A stretch of DNA of 64,000 nt from Rhizobium sp. FKL33 (GCF_005222915.1 NZ_STFX01000021.1:114998-178997); one strand, 5' to 3'. Positions 10,518 through 19,978 are shown, counted from the stretch's first letter. Notes: generated from the letters alone by a model not told the origin. Numbers and translations are program-made.

Positions 10518-10721
10518 TCAGAGATCGACGTCGAGGATCGCCATGGAGAAGTTATAGGACAGGTCGCCGTCCTCATCGTCCTTGTAGATGACGCCCAGGA
10601 ATTCGTCGCCAATATAGACTTCGGCCGAATCGTCCTTGCGCGGACGCGCCTTGACCGTGATCGCCGGGTTCAGCGTCTTCTTGAGATAGGCGTCGAGTTT
10701 CTTGAGTTCTTCGGCTTTCAA
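10518..10721 (-). CDS. DUF3126 family small protein
   Basis: A 67-aa protein ending in the conserved ARPRKDDSAEVYIGDEFLGVIY block and an acidic DDEDGD stretch, as in DUF3126 proteins of alphaproteobacteria. No function is known to me. The frame is open up to a GTG at 10766. However, a TTG at 10721 is preceded by GGAG at the right distance and gives MKAEELKKLDAYLK, like the family start, so I use TTG. It lies 90 bp downstream of cysE on the same strand and is probably co-transcribed. Confidence 0.85.
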   Translation of the reverse strand: MKAEELKKLDAYLKKTLNPAITVKARPRKDDSAEVYIGDEFLGVIYKDDEDGDLSYNFSMAILDVDL

Positions 10722-10811
10722 AGCTCTTACTCCATATTCGCGATCGGGTTGCGGCGCTTGTGCCACGCCATGGCGTGCGCCGCAAGCGAGAGCGCGACCT
10801 AGTTCACCTGT

Positions 10812-11636
10812 TTATTCGAAGCTCGTCAGCAAATGGTCCATCGAGCGCGAAGGTTCCGAACATCCAGCCTCGCCGATCACGCGCGCCGGAACCCCGGCGA
10901 CCGTTGTCTTCGGCGGAACAGGCTTCAGAACCACAGAGCCGGCGGCGATGCGCGAGCATTTGCCGATCTGGATGTTGCCGAGCACTTTCGCGCCCGCGCC
11001 GATCAGCACGCCGTCCGACACTTTCGGATGACGGTCGCCGCTTTCCTTGCCGGTGCCCCCGAGCGTGACGCCCTGCAGGATGGAGACATTGTCGCCGATC
11101 ACGGCGGTCTCGCCGACAACGAGCCCGGTTGCGTGATCGAGGAAGAAGCCCTTGCCGATGCGGGCAGCGGGGTTGATGTCCGTCTGGAACACGCTGGACG
11201 ACCGGCTCTGCAGATAAAGCGCGAAATCCTTGCGGCCGTTCTTCAACAGCCAATGCGCCAGCCGATGCGTCTGGATGGCGTGGAAGCCCTTGAAGTAGAG
11301 CACCGGCTCGAGAAACCGCGTGCAGACGGGATCGCGGTCGTAATAGGCCTGGATGTCGACGCGGATGATTGCCGACCATTCCGGCCAGTCCGTGAGCATT
11401 TCCTCGAAGGCCGCCCGCAGCAGAACCGAGGGGATATCGGCGTGATCCAAACGCTCGCTGATGCGATAGATCACGGAATCCTCGAGCGTCTTGTGATTGA
11501 TGATTGTCGAGTAGAGGAAGGTGCCGAGAACCGGGTCCCGCTCAGCCGCCTGCCGCGCTTCCTGGCGAAGTTCGTCCCAAATCGGGTCCATGCTCTTGAC
11601 CGATTCATTGACGCGGATTTCGGATGTGGCGGCCAT
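10812..11636 (-). CDS. cysE: Serine O-acetyltransferase
   Basis: A 274-aa enzyme making O-acetylserine, the acceptor for cysteine synthesis. It has the helical N-terminal SATase domain and a C-terminal left-handed beta-helix (FFLDHATGLVVGETAVIGDNVSILQGVTLGGTGK). The conserved histidine of DHATG and the GKESGDRHPKV loop are present. A GGAG ribosome site precedes the ATG. The product feeds cysteine synthase, encoded at 37279 in this window. The unrelated crotonase gene is divergent, with 78 bp between them. Confidence 0.96.
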   Translation of the reverse strand: MAATSEIRVNESVKSMDPIWDELRQEARQAAERDPVLGTFLYSTIINHKTLEDSVIYRISERLDHADIPSVLLRAAFEEMLTDWPEWSAIIRVDIQAYYDRDPVCTRFLEPVLYFKGFHAIQTHRLAHWLLKNGRKDFALYLQSRSSSVFQTDINPAARIGKGFFLDHATGLVVGETAVIGDNVSILQGVTLGGTGKESGDRHPKVSDGVLIGAGAKVLGNIQIGKCSRIAAGSVVLKPVPPKTTVAGVPARVIGEAGCSEPSRSMDHLLTSFE

Positions 11637-11714
11637 TTACGGCTCTCCTTGAGCTTCCTCGGGACCGGCAATATAGGTCATGTCGCGATCTATTTAAATG
11701 GGGTGGCGGTGGGA

Positions 11715-12509
11715 ATGAAATTGGAGTTTGCAGAGGGTAAAATTCGCCTGTTTATCGACGCGGAGATCGCGCGTCTGAGCATCTCCCAGCCGGCGCGACT
11801 CAATGCGCTCAACCTCGCTATGTGGGCGTCTCTGCCGGACGCCGTCGCGGCCGCGGTCGATAATGGCGCGCGCGTCATTCTGCTGGCCGGAGACGGCGCG
11901 CACTTCTCCGCCGGCGCGGATATCTCGGAATTCGCCGACGTCAGAAAGGACGCCGAAAGCGCGCGCCGCTACGAAGCCGTCAATGTCTCAGCCTTCGCGG
12001 CGATCCGGCAGTCGGCCGTTCCCGTCATTGCCTTGATTGCGGGCGCCTGTCACGGCGGTGGATTTGGCCTGGCGGCCGCCTGCGATCTCCGCCTCGCAAC
12101 GGAGGACGCGCGCTTCTCGGTGCCGCCTGCCCGGCTCGGTCTCGCTTATCCCGCCTCGGCCATGCGGGACATCGCCCTGGCGCTCGGCCAGCAGCAGGCG
12201 CGGCAGATGCTGTTCACCGGCGAAACCCGGACAGCGCCCGACATGCTGGCCGCGGGCTTCATATCTGCCGTGCACCCGGACCTGAAGGCTCTGGATCACG
12301 CCGGAGCCGCGCTCGCCCGCCGGATTGCGGGCAATGCGCCGCTGTCGATCCGCGCCGCCAAGCTAGCGCTGCGGGCGGCGGCGGAAGACGATGCGGATCT
12401 CGAGCGGGACGCGGACGCCTTGGGCGCCGCGACATTCGAAAGCGAGGATTACGCCGAAGGTCGGCGCGCCTTCACCGAGAAGCGTCGGCCCGTTTTCACC
12501 GGTCGGTGA
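11715..12509 (+). CDS. Enoyl-CoA hydratase/isomerase (crotonase) family protein, catalytic glutamates replaced
   Basis: A 264-aa crotonase-fold protein. The oxyanion-hole segments HFSAGADISEF and GACHGGGFGLAAACDLRLA are intact, so acyl-CoA binding is likely. Aligning VPPARLGLAYPASAMRDI and ARQMLFTG by eye with classical enoyl-CoA hydratase places proline and glutamine where the two catalytic glutamates (E144 and E164 of the rat enzyme) should be. Ordinary hydratase activity is therefore doubtful; another crotonase chemistry is possible. The frame is open far upstream across cysE, but the ATG at 11715 with ggtggg before it is the natural start. Confidence 0.85.
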   Translation: MKLEFAEGKIRLFIDAEIARLSISQPARLNALNLAMWASLPDAVAAAVDNGARVILLAGDGAHFSAGADISEFADVRKDAESARRYEAVNVSAFAAIRQSAVPVIALIAGACHGGGFGLAAACDLRLATEDARFSVPPARLGLAYPASAMRDIALALGQQQARQMLFTGETRTAPDMLAAGFISAVHPDLKALDHAGAALARRIAGNAPLSIRAAKLALRAAAEDDADLERDADALGAATFESEDYAEGRRAFTEKRRPVFTGR

Positions 12510-12518
12510 CGCGGCGCG

Positions 12519-13301
12519 TCAGCGGTCGAGATCTTGGTAAAAGTCGAGCGCCGCCTGCTTGAACACCCGGTCGCCGACCGCCAACATGTGATCGCGTCCG
12601 GGAATGTCGATCGCCCGTCCGTCCGATAGCAGCGAAGCGAGCTTGTGCGGATCGCCGGCGATGTCGTCCTTTGTGCCCACCGCGATCAGCACCGGCTGGA
12701 GAATACGGGCCACTTCGGCTTCCGTCACCAGAACGCGATTCGAGGAAATGCAGGCGGCGAGCGCCACGCGGTCGCTGCCGGTCTTGTCGGCGAAGGCGCG
12801 GAACATCCGTCCGCGTTCATGGGTGACGTCATCCAGCGACGGCGCGAGCAGAGCGTCCGCGATCGGGTCCCAGTCGCCGACGCCTTGAACGAGACCATAG
12901 CCGAGGCCTCCCCAGACCAGCGAACGCACCCGTTCGGGATGATGCAGCGCCAGAAAGCTCGAAATCCTCGCGCCCATCGAATAGCCCATCACATCGGCTG
13001 TCCGAATGCCGAGATGATCGAGCAGAGCCGCCGAATCGTCCGCCATCAGCGCCGGATGATAGGCGGCGGGATCATGCGGCTTGCCGCTTTCGCCATGGCC
13101 GCGATTGTCGATCGCGATCACCCGCCGGCCCGCTTTCAGCAGCGTCTGCACCCAGCCGGGATGCACCCAGTTGACCAGAGCCGACGACGCGAAGCCGTGG
13201 ATCAGCAGCACCGGGGCGGCGTCGCGCGGCCCGACGTCGAAATAGGCGAAGTCCAGATCGGAATGACGAAAACGGGAAAACTCGGGAATGGTCTGATGCA
13301 T
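12519..13301 (-). CDS. Alpha/beta-fold hydrolase
   Basis: A 260-aa cytoplasmic hydrolase without a signal peptide. The oxyanion HGFASS lies at residues 35-40, NRGHGESG at about 66-73, and the nucleophile elbow GYSMG at 106-110 (Ser108). A C-terminal GRDHM supplies the catalytic histidine. The fold and catalytic triad are clear but the substrate is not; relatives include esterases and haloalkane dehalogenase-like proteins. It converges with the crotonase gene (9 bp between stops) and diverges from the zinc-finger gene. Confidence 0.85.
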   Translation of the reverse strand: MHQTIPEFSRFRHSDLDFAYFDVGPRDAAPVLLIHGFASSALVNWVHPGWVQTLLKAGRRVIAIDNRGHGESGKPHDPAAYHPALMADDSAALLDHLGIRTADVMGYSMGARISSFLALHHPERVRSLVWGGLGYGLVQGVGDWDPIADALLAPSLDDVTHERGRMFRAFADKTGSDRVALAACISSNRVLVTEAEVARILQPVLIAVGTKDDIAGDPHKLASLLSDGRAIDIPGRDHMLAVGDRVFKQAALDFYQDLDR

Positions 13302-13424
13302 GGCGGGATCGGTCTCGGCTCGAATTTTATGCCCATGGAGGCGGGTTGCGACGTTTTCACCCTACACATTTGCCGTCCGAGAGATTATGTTGCGGCACGA
13401 AATAAATTGCCTTCGGAGACATGC

Positions 13425-13670
13425 ATGGCTGGGCACAGCATTCCGCACTTCCAGAATGACGGCGGATACAAGACGATCAATATCGGGGTCAAGGAATTCA
13501 TGTGCACCGGCGCGTCGGCGCCGTACGACCACCCGCATATCTTCATCGACATGGGCGACGAGAACGAGAAGATCTGTTCTTATTGCTCGACGCTGTATCG
13601 CTACGACCCCTCGCTCAAGGCCAACCAGTCCAATCCGGCCGGTTGCGTCTATATCGAGCGCGCTGCGTAA
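13425..13670 (+). CDS. CHCC zinc-finger domain protein (NDUFS6-like)
   Basis: An 81-aa protein with the zf-CHCC pattern: C27, H36/H38, C51 and C54 (ICSYCSTLY). This is the same domain as the mitochondrial complex I subunit NDUFS6, and free-standing copies are common in alphaproteobacteria. A zinc-binding accessory role in complex I is the family inference, not shown here. GGAG at 13415-13418 favours the ATG at 13425; an overlapping ATG at 13421 is in another frame. Confidence 0.85.
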   Translation: MAGHSIPHFQNDGGYKTINIGVKEFMCTGASAPYDHPHIFIDMGDENEKICSYCSTLYRYDPSLKANQSNPAGCVYIERAA

Positions 13671-13719
13671 CGCTTTGTCGCGCCCGGTTTACGGCGCGAA
13701 GACAGGATCATCAAAGACC

Positions 13720-14874
13720 ATGAAAACCGTCGCTATCGTTGGCGCCGGCATAGCTGGACTCGTGAGCGCCCTCGCCTTCGCGCGCAAGGGCGTGTCTTGC
13801 GTTGTCGTCGAAAAGGCTTCCCGGTTGCAGGAAGTCGGGGCCGGGCTCCAGCTTTCTCCCAACGCCACCTATATTCTCGGACAACTCGGCCTCGAAGAGA
13901 AACTGCGCCCCGTCTGGCGCGAGCCCGACAATATCTGTCTGGTGTCCGGCTCGACGCTTGCGCCGCTCACCTCGATTTCGGCCAAGCAATTGGCGGCCAG
14001 CCGCTGGGGTTCGCCCTATGCCGCGATTCACCGCGCCACATTGCAGAAGACGCTGCTCGAAGCGGTCGGCAACGAGCCGCTCGTGGATCTCAGATTGTCC
14101 GCCGGCTACGACACGCCCGATGCTTTGGCGTCCGCGCTGGGCGGCGCGCCCGATCTCACCATCGGCGCCGACGGCGTCTGGTCGCGGTTCCGCGCGTCAA
14201 TCCCCTCGGCGGGGAAGCCGGAATTTTCGGGCATGGTCGCCTGGCGCTTCATCATTCCGGAGAAGGACGCGCCCTCCTTCCTCAACCCGCGCAATGTGAC
14301 CGCATTCGTCGGCCCGCGCGCCCATATCGTCGCCTATCCCTTGCGCGATGCCGGCGCATTCAACGTCGTGGCGCTGTCGAGCGGCGCCAATCCCGGCGAG
14401 ACCTGGGCGGCCGATTGCAATCCCACCCATCGCAACGAGATGACCACGCAATTCGCGGGCTGGCACCGCGACATCAGAACGCTGCTCTCCTATGCGCCGA
14501 AGCCGACCTGGTGGCCGCTGTTCGGCGTCTCGGAAGGTCGCTGGACCGATGGCCGCGACAAGGTGCTGATCGGCGACGCCGCTCACGCCATGACGCCGTT
14601 TGCGGCCCAAGGCGCGGCCATGGCGATCGAAGACGCTTTTGAGCTGGCGGGCGTCGCCTCAGCGAATGTCGATCTCGCCGACGCTCTGGCCTTTTTCGAA
14701 CGCAGCCGCCGGGCGCGCATCGCCCGCGTCCGTTCGCGCGGAGCCTTCAACAAATTCGCCTATCACGCCCGCGGCCCCGTCCGCGTCGCCCGCGACGTGG
14801 TGCTGAGACTGCGCAAGCCGGACAGCGTGGCCGCCGATCTCGATTGGCTCTATGGCTACAGGGCGCCGGGCTGA
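13720..14874 (+). CDS. FAD-dependent aromatic-ring-type monooxygenase (salicylate hydroxylase-like)
   Basis: A 384-aa flavoprotein. The Rossmann GAGIAG lies at residues 8-13, and the second FAD motif GDAAHAMTPFAAQGAAMAIEDA near 288. This is the group A flavin monooxygenase family (UbiH, salicylate hydroxylase and related enzymes). The substrate cannot be read from the sequence. The ATG at 13720 has agga 12 bp before it. It follows the zinc-finger gene by 49 bp, so the two may share a transcript. A hairpin overlapping its stop separates it from the convergent metC. Confidence 0.88.
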   Translation: MKTVAIVGAGIAGLVSALAFARKGVSCVVVEKASRLQEVGAGLQLSPNATYILGQLGLEEKLRPVWREPDNICLVSGSTLAPLTSISAKQLAASRWGSPYAAIHRATLQKTLLEAVGNEPLVDLRLSAGYDTPDALASALGGAPDLTIGADGVWSRFRASIPSAGKPEFSGMVAWRFIIPEKDAPSFLNPRNVTAFVGPRAHIVAYPLRDAGAFNVVALSSGANPGETWAADCNPTHRNEMTTQFAGWHRDIRTLLSYAPKPTWWPLFGVSEGRWTDGRDKVLIGDAAHAMTPFAAQGAAMAIEDAFELAGVASANVDLADALAFFERSRRARIARVRSRGAFNKFAYHARGPVRVARDVVLRLRKPDSVAADLDWLYGYRAPG

Positions 14875-14886
14875 ACGCCCGGCTCC
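14865..14886 (+). terminator. Probable terminator between monooxygenase and metC
   Basis: A perfect 7-bp stem, GCCGGGC-TGAAC-GCCCGGC, overlaps the monooxygenase stop codon and is followed by a short pyrimidine stretch. It is weak for the plus strand and has no T-run on the minus strand. Confidence 0.45.
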
Positions 14887-14892
14887 TTTCCT

Positions 14893-16077
14893 TCAGAGTT
14901 CCGCCGCGGCGCGGAAGCCTGTTTCCAGGTCGCGCTGGAGATCGGCGACATCTTCGAGGCCGATCTGCAACCGAATGAGCGCGCCGCCCTCCGGCGCCTT
15001 GCGGATTTTGCGGTCGCCGAGATTGACCGGCACGGCAAGGCTTTCGTAGCCGCCCCAGGAATAACCGAGGCCGAACAGTTTCAGGCGATCGAGAAAGGCA
15101 TGCGCGCGGGCCTTGGCCTTTTCCGGCTCGGACTTCAACACGAAGGAGAAGACGCCGGACGCCCCCTTGAAGTCTCGCTTCCAGACGTCATGCCCCGGAA
15201 AACTCGGCAGAGCCGGATGCAGCACGGAGGCGACGTCGTCGCGGCCTTCCAGCCATTGCGCGACGTTCAGAGCGCTCTCCTGATGACGCTCCAGCCGCAC
15301 CCCCATCGTTCTCAGGCCACGCAGAATCTGATAGGCGTCGTCACCGCTGACGCAGAGGCCCATCACCAGGTTCATCTCGTCGATCGCCGGCCACAGTTTC
15401 TCATTGGCGGACACAGTGCCCATCAGCACGTCGGAATGTCCCGAAGGGTATTTGGTGGCGGCGTGAATGGAAATGTCGACGCCGAAATCGAGCGGCTTGA
15501 AATAAAGCGGCGTCGCCCAGGTGTTGTCCATCGACACGATCGCGCCAGCCGCATGCGCAGCGTCTGCAATCACGCGTACATCCTGCATTTCGAATGTGTT
15601 GGAGCCCGGCGCTTCGAGATGCACGAGCCGCGTATTGGGTCGGATCAGGCTGGAGATCCCGGCGCCGATCTCGGGATCGTAATATTCCGTCTCGACTCCC
15701 ATGCGCGCGAGCACGGTTCCGCAGAAGCGCCGGGTCGGAAAATAGACGGAATCCACCACCAGGATATGATCGCCCGGCCGCAGCACGGCGAGAAACGGCA
15801 CGGTGATGGAAGCGAGCCCCGATGACAGAAGGATCGTGCCCGCCGATCCCTCGAGTTCGTTGATCGCAGCACAGAGCGCGTCGGTTGTCGGCGTGCCATG
15901 TGTTCCGTAGGTGTAGGGCTGACCGCTTGTCTCCAGCGTGCGGGCATCGGGAAACAGTACGGTCGATGCATGCACGACAGGCGGGTTCACGAAACCGTGA
16001 TAGTCGCGCGGGCTGTAACCCTGATGCGCAAGCCGCGTATTGATGCCCATTTCACCCCCGGCGACGTCCTTGACCAT
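14893..16077 (-). CDS. metC: Cystathionine beta-lyase
   Basis: A 394-aa PLP enzyme of the Cys/Met metabolism family that cleaves cystathionine to homocysteine. Visible motifs are YGTHGTPT, SGLASI, DNTWATPLYFKPL, and SIHAATKYPSGHSD with the PLP lysine. The start at 16077 is supported by GGAG 7 bp upstream. metC beside aapJ is an arrangement I recall from Rhizobium. A cystathionine gamma-synthase-like activity cannot be excluded, but the ATKYPSGHSD context fits beta-lyase. Confidence 0.92.
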   Translation of the reverse strand: MVKDVAGGEMGINTRLAHQGYSPRDYHGFVNPPVVHASTVLFPDARTLETSGQPYTYGTHGTPTTDALCAAINELEGSAGTILLSSGLASITVPFLAVLRPGDHILVVDSVYFPTRRFCGTVLARMGVETEYYDPEIGAGISSLIRPNTRLVHLEAPGSNTFEMQDVRVIADAAHAAGAIVSMDNTWATPLYFKPLDFGVDISIHAATKYPSGHSDVLMGTVSANEKLWPAIDEMNLVMGLCVSGDDAYQILRGLRTMGVRLERHQESALNVAQWLEGRDDVASVLHPALPSFPGHDVWKRDFKGASGVFSFVLKSEPEKAKARAHAFLDRLKLFGLGYSWGGYESLAVPVNLGDRKIRKAPEGGALIRLQIGLEDVADLQRDLETGFRAAAEL

Positions 16078-16409
16078 GCTCTTTCTCCATCACTGTCGAG
16101 GCTGGATTTCCACAGGCCGGGCTTTTTGGTCAAGCGCGACGCCTCGTCTTTTCGCGGCTTAATCTCTTCCGGCATCGAAAACGCAAAAAAATTCGCCTTT
16201 CGGCCTCTTTTTTAGGTGCAGAACTGCACATTTTTCCGGAAACATCGAAGTTCTGGCACAAATATACGCAAAAACCTCGGCAACACTTGACTAACGCAGC
16301 GTTTGCGATTGTCTTAGAGCGACGTCCACCGGAAAGGGAAACGGCTGGACGACCGTTTTCGCATTGGCGAGAAACGGCGGGGAAACAACAAACAAGAAGG
16401 TACTAAAAC
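16078..16409. other. 332-bp divergent intergenic region (metC / aapJ)
   Basis: No gene is supported here. It should hold the promoters of metC and of the aap operon. I see an interrupted palindrome at 16216-16229, an AT-rich block from about 16180 to 16270, and a TTGACT at 16287-16292 with no clear -10 box. The last 100 bp form the aapJ leader. Confidence 0.6.
16216..16229. promoter_or_regulatory. Candidate operator GTGCAG-AA-CTGCAC
   Basis: A 6-bp perfect inverted repeat with a 2-bp spacer, in the AT-rich part of the metC-aapJ divergent region. The position suits a regulator acting on either gene. The bound protein is unknown. Confidence 0.35.
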
Positions 16410-17435
16410 ATGACGAAACAGCTTTTGACCGGCGTGCTTGGAGCAGCGATCGTGGCGCTCGGCGCAGCCGCCTCTCAGGCCGGCACGCTCGATGACGTCA
16501 AAGCCAAGGGCTTCGTCCAGTGCGGCGTCAACGCCAACTTGGCCGGCTTCGGCTCTCAGGATGCGAACGGCAATTTCACCGGCTTCGACATTGATTATTG
16601 CCGCGGCATCGCCGCCGCCGTGTTCGGCGACGCCACCAAGGTGAAGTTCACCGCACTGTCCGCCAAGGATCGCTTCCCGGCACTGCAGTCCGGCGAAATC
16701 GACATTCTGGCTCGCAACACCACCTGGACCGCCAGCCGCGATTCGCAGTTGGGCTTCGATTTCCGCGCCGTGAACTACTATGACGGCCAGGGCTTCATGG
16801 TCCGCAAGGATATCGGCGTGAAGAGCGCCCTCGAACTCTCCGGCGCGGCCGTCTGCGTGCAGTCCGGCACCACCACCGAACTCAACCTCGCCGACTATTT
16901 CCGCGCCAACAAGCTGGAATACAAGCCGGTCGTGTTTGAAAAGCAGGAAGAAGTCGACGCCGCCTACAATGCCGGTCGTTGCGACGTCTACACCACCGAC
17001 CAGTCGGGCCTCTATTCGATCCGCCTGTCGCTCGCCAACCCGGCTGACCACGTGATCCTTCCGGAAATCATCTCCAAGGAGCCGCTCGGCCCGGCCGTTC
17101 GCCAGAACGACTCCAAGTGGTTCGACGTCGTCTCCTACGTTCACTACGCCATGGTCACCGCCGAAGAATTCGGCATCACCCAGGCCAATCTCGACGAGAT
17201 GACCAAGTCCACCAATCCGGACATCAAGCGCTTCCTCGGCGAAGAGAAGGACCAGACGATCGGCAAGGATCTCGGTCTCGACGAAAAGTGGGCCTACAAC
17301 GTGATCAAGGCCGTCGGCAATTACGGCGAATCCTTTGAGCGCAATGTCGGTCAGGGCTCCAACCTGAAGATCGCCCGCGGCCTGAACGCCCTGTGGTCGA
17401 AGGGCGGCCTGCAATACGCACCGCCGATCCGCTAA
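16410..17435 (+). CDS. aapJ: General L-amino acid ABC transporter, periplasmic binding protein
   Basis: A 341-aa solute-binding protein. It has a Sec signal peptide (residues 1-24, cleavage after SQA), then GFVQCGVNANLAGF, GFDIDYCRGIAAAVFGD and FPALQSGEIDILARNTTWT, as in AapJ of rhizobia. The family captures a broad range of L-amino acids for AapQMP. The first gene of the operon, it is followed by a strong stem-loop before aapQ, which probably lets the binding protein be made in excess. A gaagg ribosome site precedes the ATG. Confidence 0.97.
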   Translation: MTKQLLTGVLGAAIVALGAAASQAGTLDDVKAKGFVQCGVNANLAGFGSQDANGNFTGFDIDYCRGIAAAVFGDATKVKFTALSAKDRFPALQSGEIDILARNTTWTASRDSQLGFDFRAVNYYDGQGFMVRKDIGVKSALELSGAAVCVQSGTTTELNLADYFRANKLEYKPVVFEKQEEVDAAYNAGRCDVYTTDQSGLYSIRLSLANPADHVILPEIISKEPLGPAVRQNDSKWFDVVSYVHYAMVTAEEFGITQANLDEMTKSTNPDIKRFLGEEKDQTIGKDLGLDEKWAYNVIKAVGNYGESFERNVGQGSNLKIARGLNALWSKGGLQYAPPIR

Positions 17436-17443
17436 TTCTATTC

Positions 17444-17473
17444 CGGGAGGCGGCAAAACCGCCTCCCGATTTC
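17444..17473 (+). terminator. Intercistronic stem-loop between aapJ and aapQ
   Basis: A perfect 10-bp stem CGGGAGGCGG / CCGCCTCCCG with a CAAAA loop, 9 bp after the aapJ stop, followed by ATTTCG rather than a long T-run. It probably acts as a partial terminator or 3' stabiliser that raises AapJ over the permease subunits. Confidence 0.7.
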
Positions 17474-17531
17474 GCCTAGAACATATTTGAATAAGCTCTC
17501 CTAAGAGAGCGGCGAAAAACGGGGAAAATGC

Positions 17532-18725
17532 ATGGCAGCAGACGCCGCAAAGCGCGTCGGGGACGATAGTCCGTCGCAATCGCTTCTCTACAACCCGGAA
17601 ATCCGCGGTTATTTCTACCAGGCCGTAACGATCATTGTCGTCGTCGCCTTCATCTACACCGCCGTAACCAATGCGGCTGAAAACCTCGCTCGCGCCAATA
17701 TGACGGCGGGCTTCGACTTCCTCGGCAACCGCGCCGGCTTCGATATCGGCCAGAGCCTGATCGCCTATTCGAGCGACTCGACCTATTTCCGCGCACTCGT
17801 CGTCGGTCTGGTGAACACGCTTGTCATCGCCTTTTTCGGCATAATTACGGCAACGATCATCGGCCTTCTGGTCGGCGTTGGCCGTCTGTCGCAGAATTGG
17901 CTGATCGCTCGTCTCTGCACGGTTTATGTCGAGTTTTTCCGCAATATTCCGCCGCTTCTGGTCATCTTCTTCTGGTACAAGCTCGTCCTCGACATTCTGC
18001 CGGGCGTGAAGGAGTCGCTCGAACTGCCGTTCTCCGTCTATCTGAACAATCGCGGCGTCTTCATGCCGGCGCCGATGTTCGGGGATGGTTCGAGCCTGAT
18101 CGTGATCGCGCTCGTAATCGGCATTGCGCTGGCCATCGGCTTCAGCCGCTGGGCCAAAAGCAAGCAGATGGCCACGGGCAAGCAATATCCCACCATCACC
18201 ATCGGTCTGGCCCTGGTGATCGGCCTGCCCCTGCTCACATTCCTGGCGCTTGGTGCGCCCCTGAGCTTCGACACGCCCGTGCTCGGCAAGTTCAATCTGA
18301 ACGGCGGCATGGTCGTCGGACCGGAATTCCTGTCGCTCTATCTCGCGCTGTCCTTCTACACGGCCTCCTTCATCGCCGAAATCGTCCGCTCCGGCATTCG
18401 CGGCGTGGCCAAGGGACAAAGCGAGGCGGCCCATGCGCTCGGCATTCGTCATGGCCTGACGACGAGACTCGTGGTTCTGCCGCAGGCGCTCCGGATCATC
18501 ATTCCGCCGCTCACCTCGCAATATCTCAACCTGACCAAGAACTCTTCGCTCGCCATCGCTGTCGGTTACGCCGATCTCGTGGCGGTCGGCGGAACAATCC
18601 TGAACCAGTCGGGCCGTTCGATCGAAATTATCGCCATCTGGATGGTGATGTATGTGTCGATCAGTCTGATCACCTCGTTGTTCATGAACTGGTTCAACGC
18701 GAAAATGGCATTGGTGGAGCGCTGA
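17532..18725 (+). CDS. aapQ: General L-amino acid ABC transporter permease AapQ
   Basis: A 397-aa HisM/GlnP-type permease. A long N-terminal segment with a first helix (about 30-50) is followed by the transport domain, including [30 protein letters not shown], and the EAA loop [21 protein letters not shown]. It pairs with AapM to form the channel. gggga at 17520-17524 is the ribosome site for the ATG at 17532. The stop is 1 bp before aapM. Confidence 0.96.
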   Translation: MAADAAKRVGDDSPSQSLLYNPEIRGYFYQAVTIIVVVAFIYTAVTNAAENLARANMTAGFDFLGNRAGFDIGQSLIAYSSDSTYFRALVVGLVNTLVIAFFGIITATIIGLLVGVGRLSQNWLIARLCTVYVEFFRNIPPLLVIFFWYKLVLDILPGVKESLELPFSVYLNNRGVFMPAPMFGDGSSLIVIALVIGIALAIGFSRWAKSKQMATGKQYPTITIGLALVIGLPLLTFLALGAPLSFDTPVLGKFNLNGGMVVGPEFLSLYLALSFYTASFIAEIVRSGIRGVAKGQSEAAHALGIRHGLTTRLVVLPQALRIIIPPLTSQYLNLTKNSSLAIAVGYADLVAVGGTILNQSGRSIEIIAIWMVMYVSISLITSLFMNWFNAKMALVER

Positions 18726-18726
18726 C

Positions 18727-19965
18727 ATGGCAAACAACTACGCTTACGTCCGCGACAATTTCTTGACGCCGGAAAAGCCGCCGATGGGCGACGCCACGTC
18801 GGCGAGCTGGGTGCGCCGCAATCTGTTTGCGACGCCTCTGGATTCCATTCTGACCGTGGCCTTCACCGCGCTCATCGTCTGGTTTCTCTATCATGCGGTC
18901 GACTGGCTGGTGATCAAGGCGGTGTGGACCGGTTCGGACCGCACCGTCTGCGCCACGCCCGCCCAGGGCGGCATTCAGCCCGAAGGCTGGTCCGGCGCCT
19001 GCTGGGCCTATGTCGGCAATTACTTCACGCAGTTCATGGTCGGATCCTATCCGCGCGACCTTTTGTGGCGGCCGATCCTTGTGGCGATCCTGTTTGTGGG
19101 CCTGCTGGTTCCGTTCCTGATCCCCAAGGCGCCGTTCAAGGGGTGGAACGCCATCGCTCTCCTGGTGGTGCTGCCGATCGTCGCTTATGTGTTGTTGCTG
19201 GGTGGGCTTTATCGGTTCATCTACATCGACTTCGAGATCCCACTCTACTTCTTCAGCATCCCGGTTTATGTGGATCTGCCGATATTCTCATTCAGTCTGA
19301 CCCACGTCGAAACGGCCCGCTGGGGCGGCTTGATGGTCACGCTGATCCTGTCCTTCGTCGGCATCGTCGTTTCGCTGCCGGTGGGCATTCTCCTGGCGCT
19401 TGGCCGTCGGTCGACCATGCCCATCGTCAAGGGCTTCTGCATCGCCTTCATCGAACTGATCCGTGGCGTGCCGCTGATCACTGTTCTGTTCATGGCCAGC
19501 GTTCTTCTGCCGCTGTTCCTCGAGCCGGGCGATACGCCGATGGACAAGTTCATGCGCGCCCTGATCGGCGTGTCGATCTTCGCCTCGGCCTATATGGCCG
19601 AAGTCATCCGCGGCGGTCTGCAGGCCATTCCGAAGGGCCAGTACGAAGGCGCGGATTCTCTGGGGCTCAATTACTTCCAGAAGATTACCTTCATCATCAT
19701 GCCGCAGGCGATCAAGCTGGTCATTCCCGGCATCGTCAACACCTTCATCGGCATGTTCAAGGACACGTCGCTGGTGTCGATCATCAACATGTTCGATCTG
19801 CTCGGCGTGGTGAAGAACAGCTTCGGCGACACGACCTGGCTGACGCCGGTCACACCGCTCACAGGTCTGATTTTTGCGGGCTTCGTGTTCTGGCTGTTCT
19901 GCTTCGGCATGTCGCGCTATTCCGGCTTCATCGAGCGTCGTCTCGACACCGGGCACAAGAGATAA
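18727..19965 (+). CDS. aapM: General L-amino acid ABC transporter permease AapM
   Basis: A 412-aa inner-membrane permease. An extended N-terminal region with several helices and a periplasmic insert precedes the conserved channel domain ([43 protein letters not shown]). The EAA loop contacts the AapP ATPase. It lies 1 bp after aapQ and 13 bp before aapP. Both this length and the extra N-terminal part are normal for Aap/Bztc-type permeases. Confidence 0.96.
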   Translation: MANNYAYVRDNFLTPEKPPMGDATSASWVRRNLFATPLDSILTVAFTALIVWFLYHAVDWLVIKAVWTGSDRTVCATPAQGGIQPEGWSGACWAYVGNYFTQFMVGSYPRDLLWRPILVAILFVGLLVPFLIPKAPFKGWNAIALLVVLPIVAYVLLLGGLYRFIYIDFEIPLYFFSIPVYVDLPIFSFSLTHVETARWGGLMVTLILSFVGIVVSLPVGILLALGRRSTMPIVKGFCIAFIELIRGVPLITVLFMASVLLPLFLEPGDTPMDKFMRALIGVSIFASAYMAEVIRGGLQAIPKGQYEGADSLGLNYFQKITFIIMPQAIKLVIPGIVNTFIGMFKDTSLVSIINMFDLLGVVKNSFGDTTWLTPVTPLTGLIFAGFVFWLFCFGMSRYSGFIERRLDTGHKR

Positions 19966-19978
19966 AGGGGAAAACACC

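Noticed and set aside
16078..16409. SAM riboswitch upstream of metC
   Set aside because: I looked for the conserved SAM-II or SAM-I core in the metC leader and saw no convincing match.
16314..18737. 807-aa open frame on the minus strand
   Set aside because: It lies opposite aapJ and aapQ, is rich in Arg/Asp/Gly/His as antisense frames of GC-rich genes are, and has no recognisable domain.
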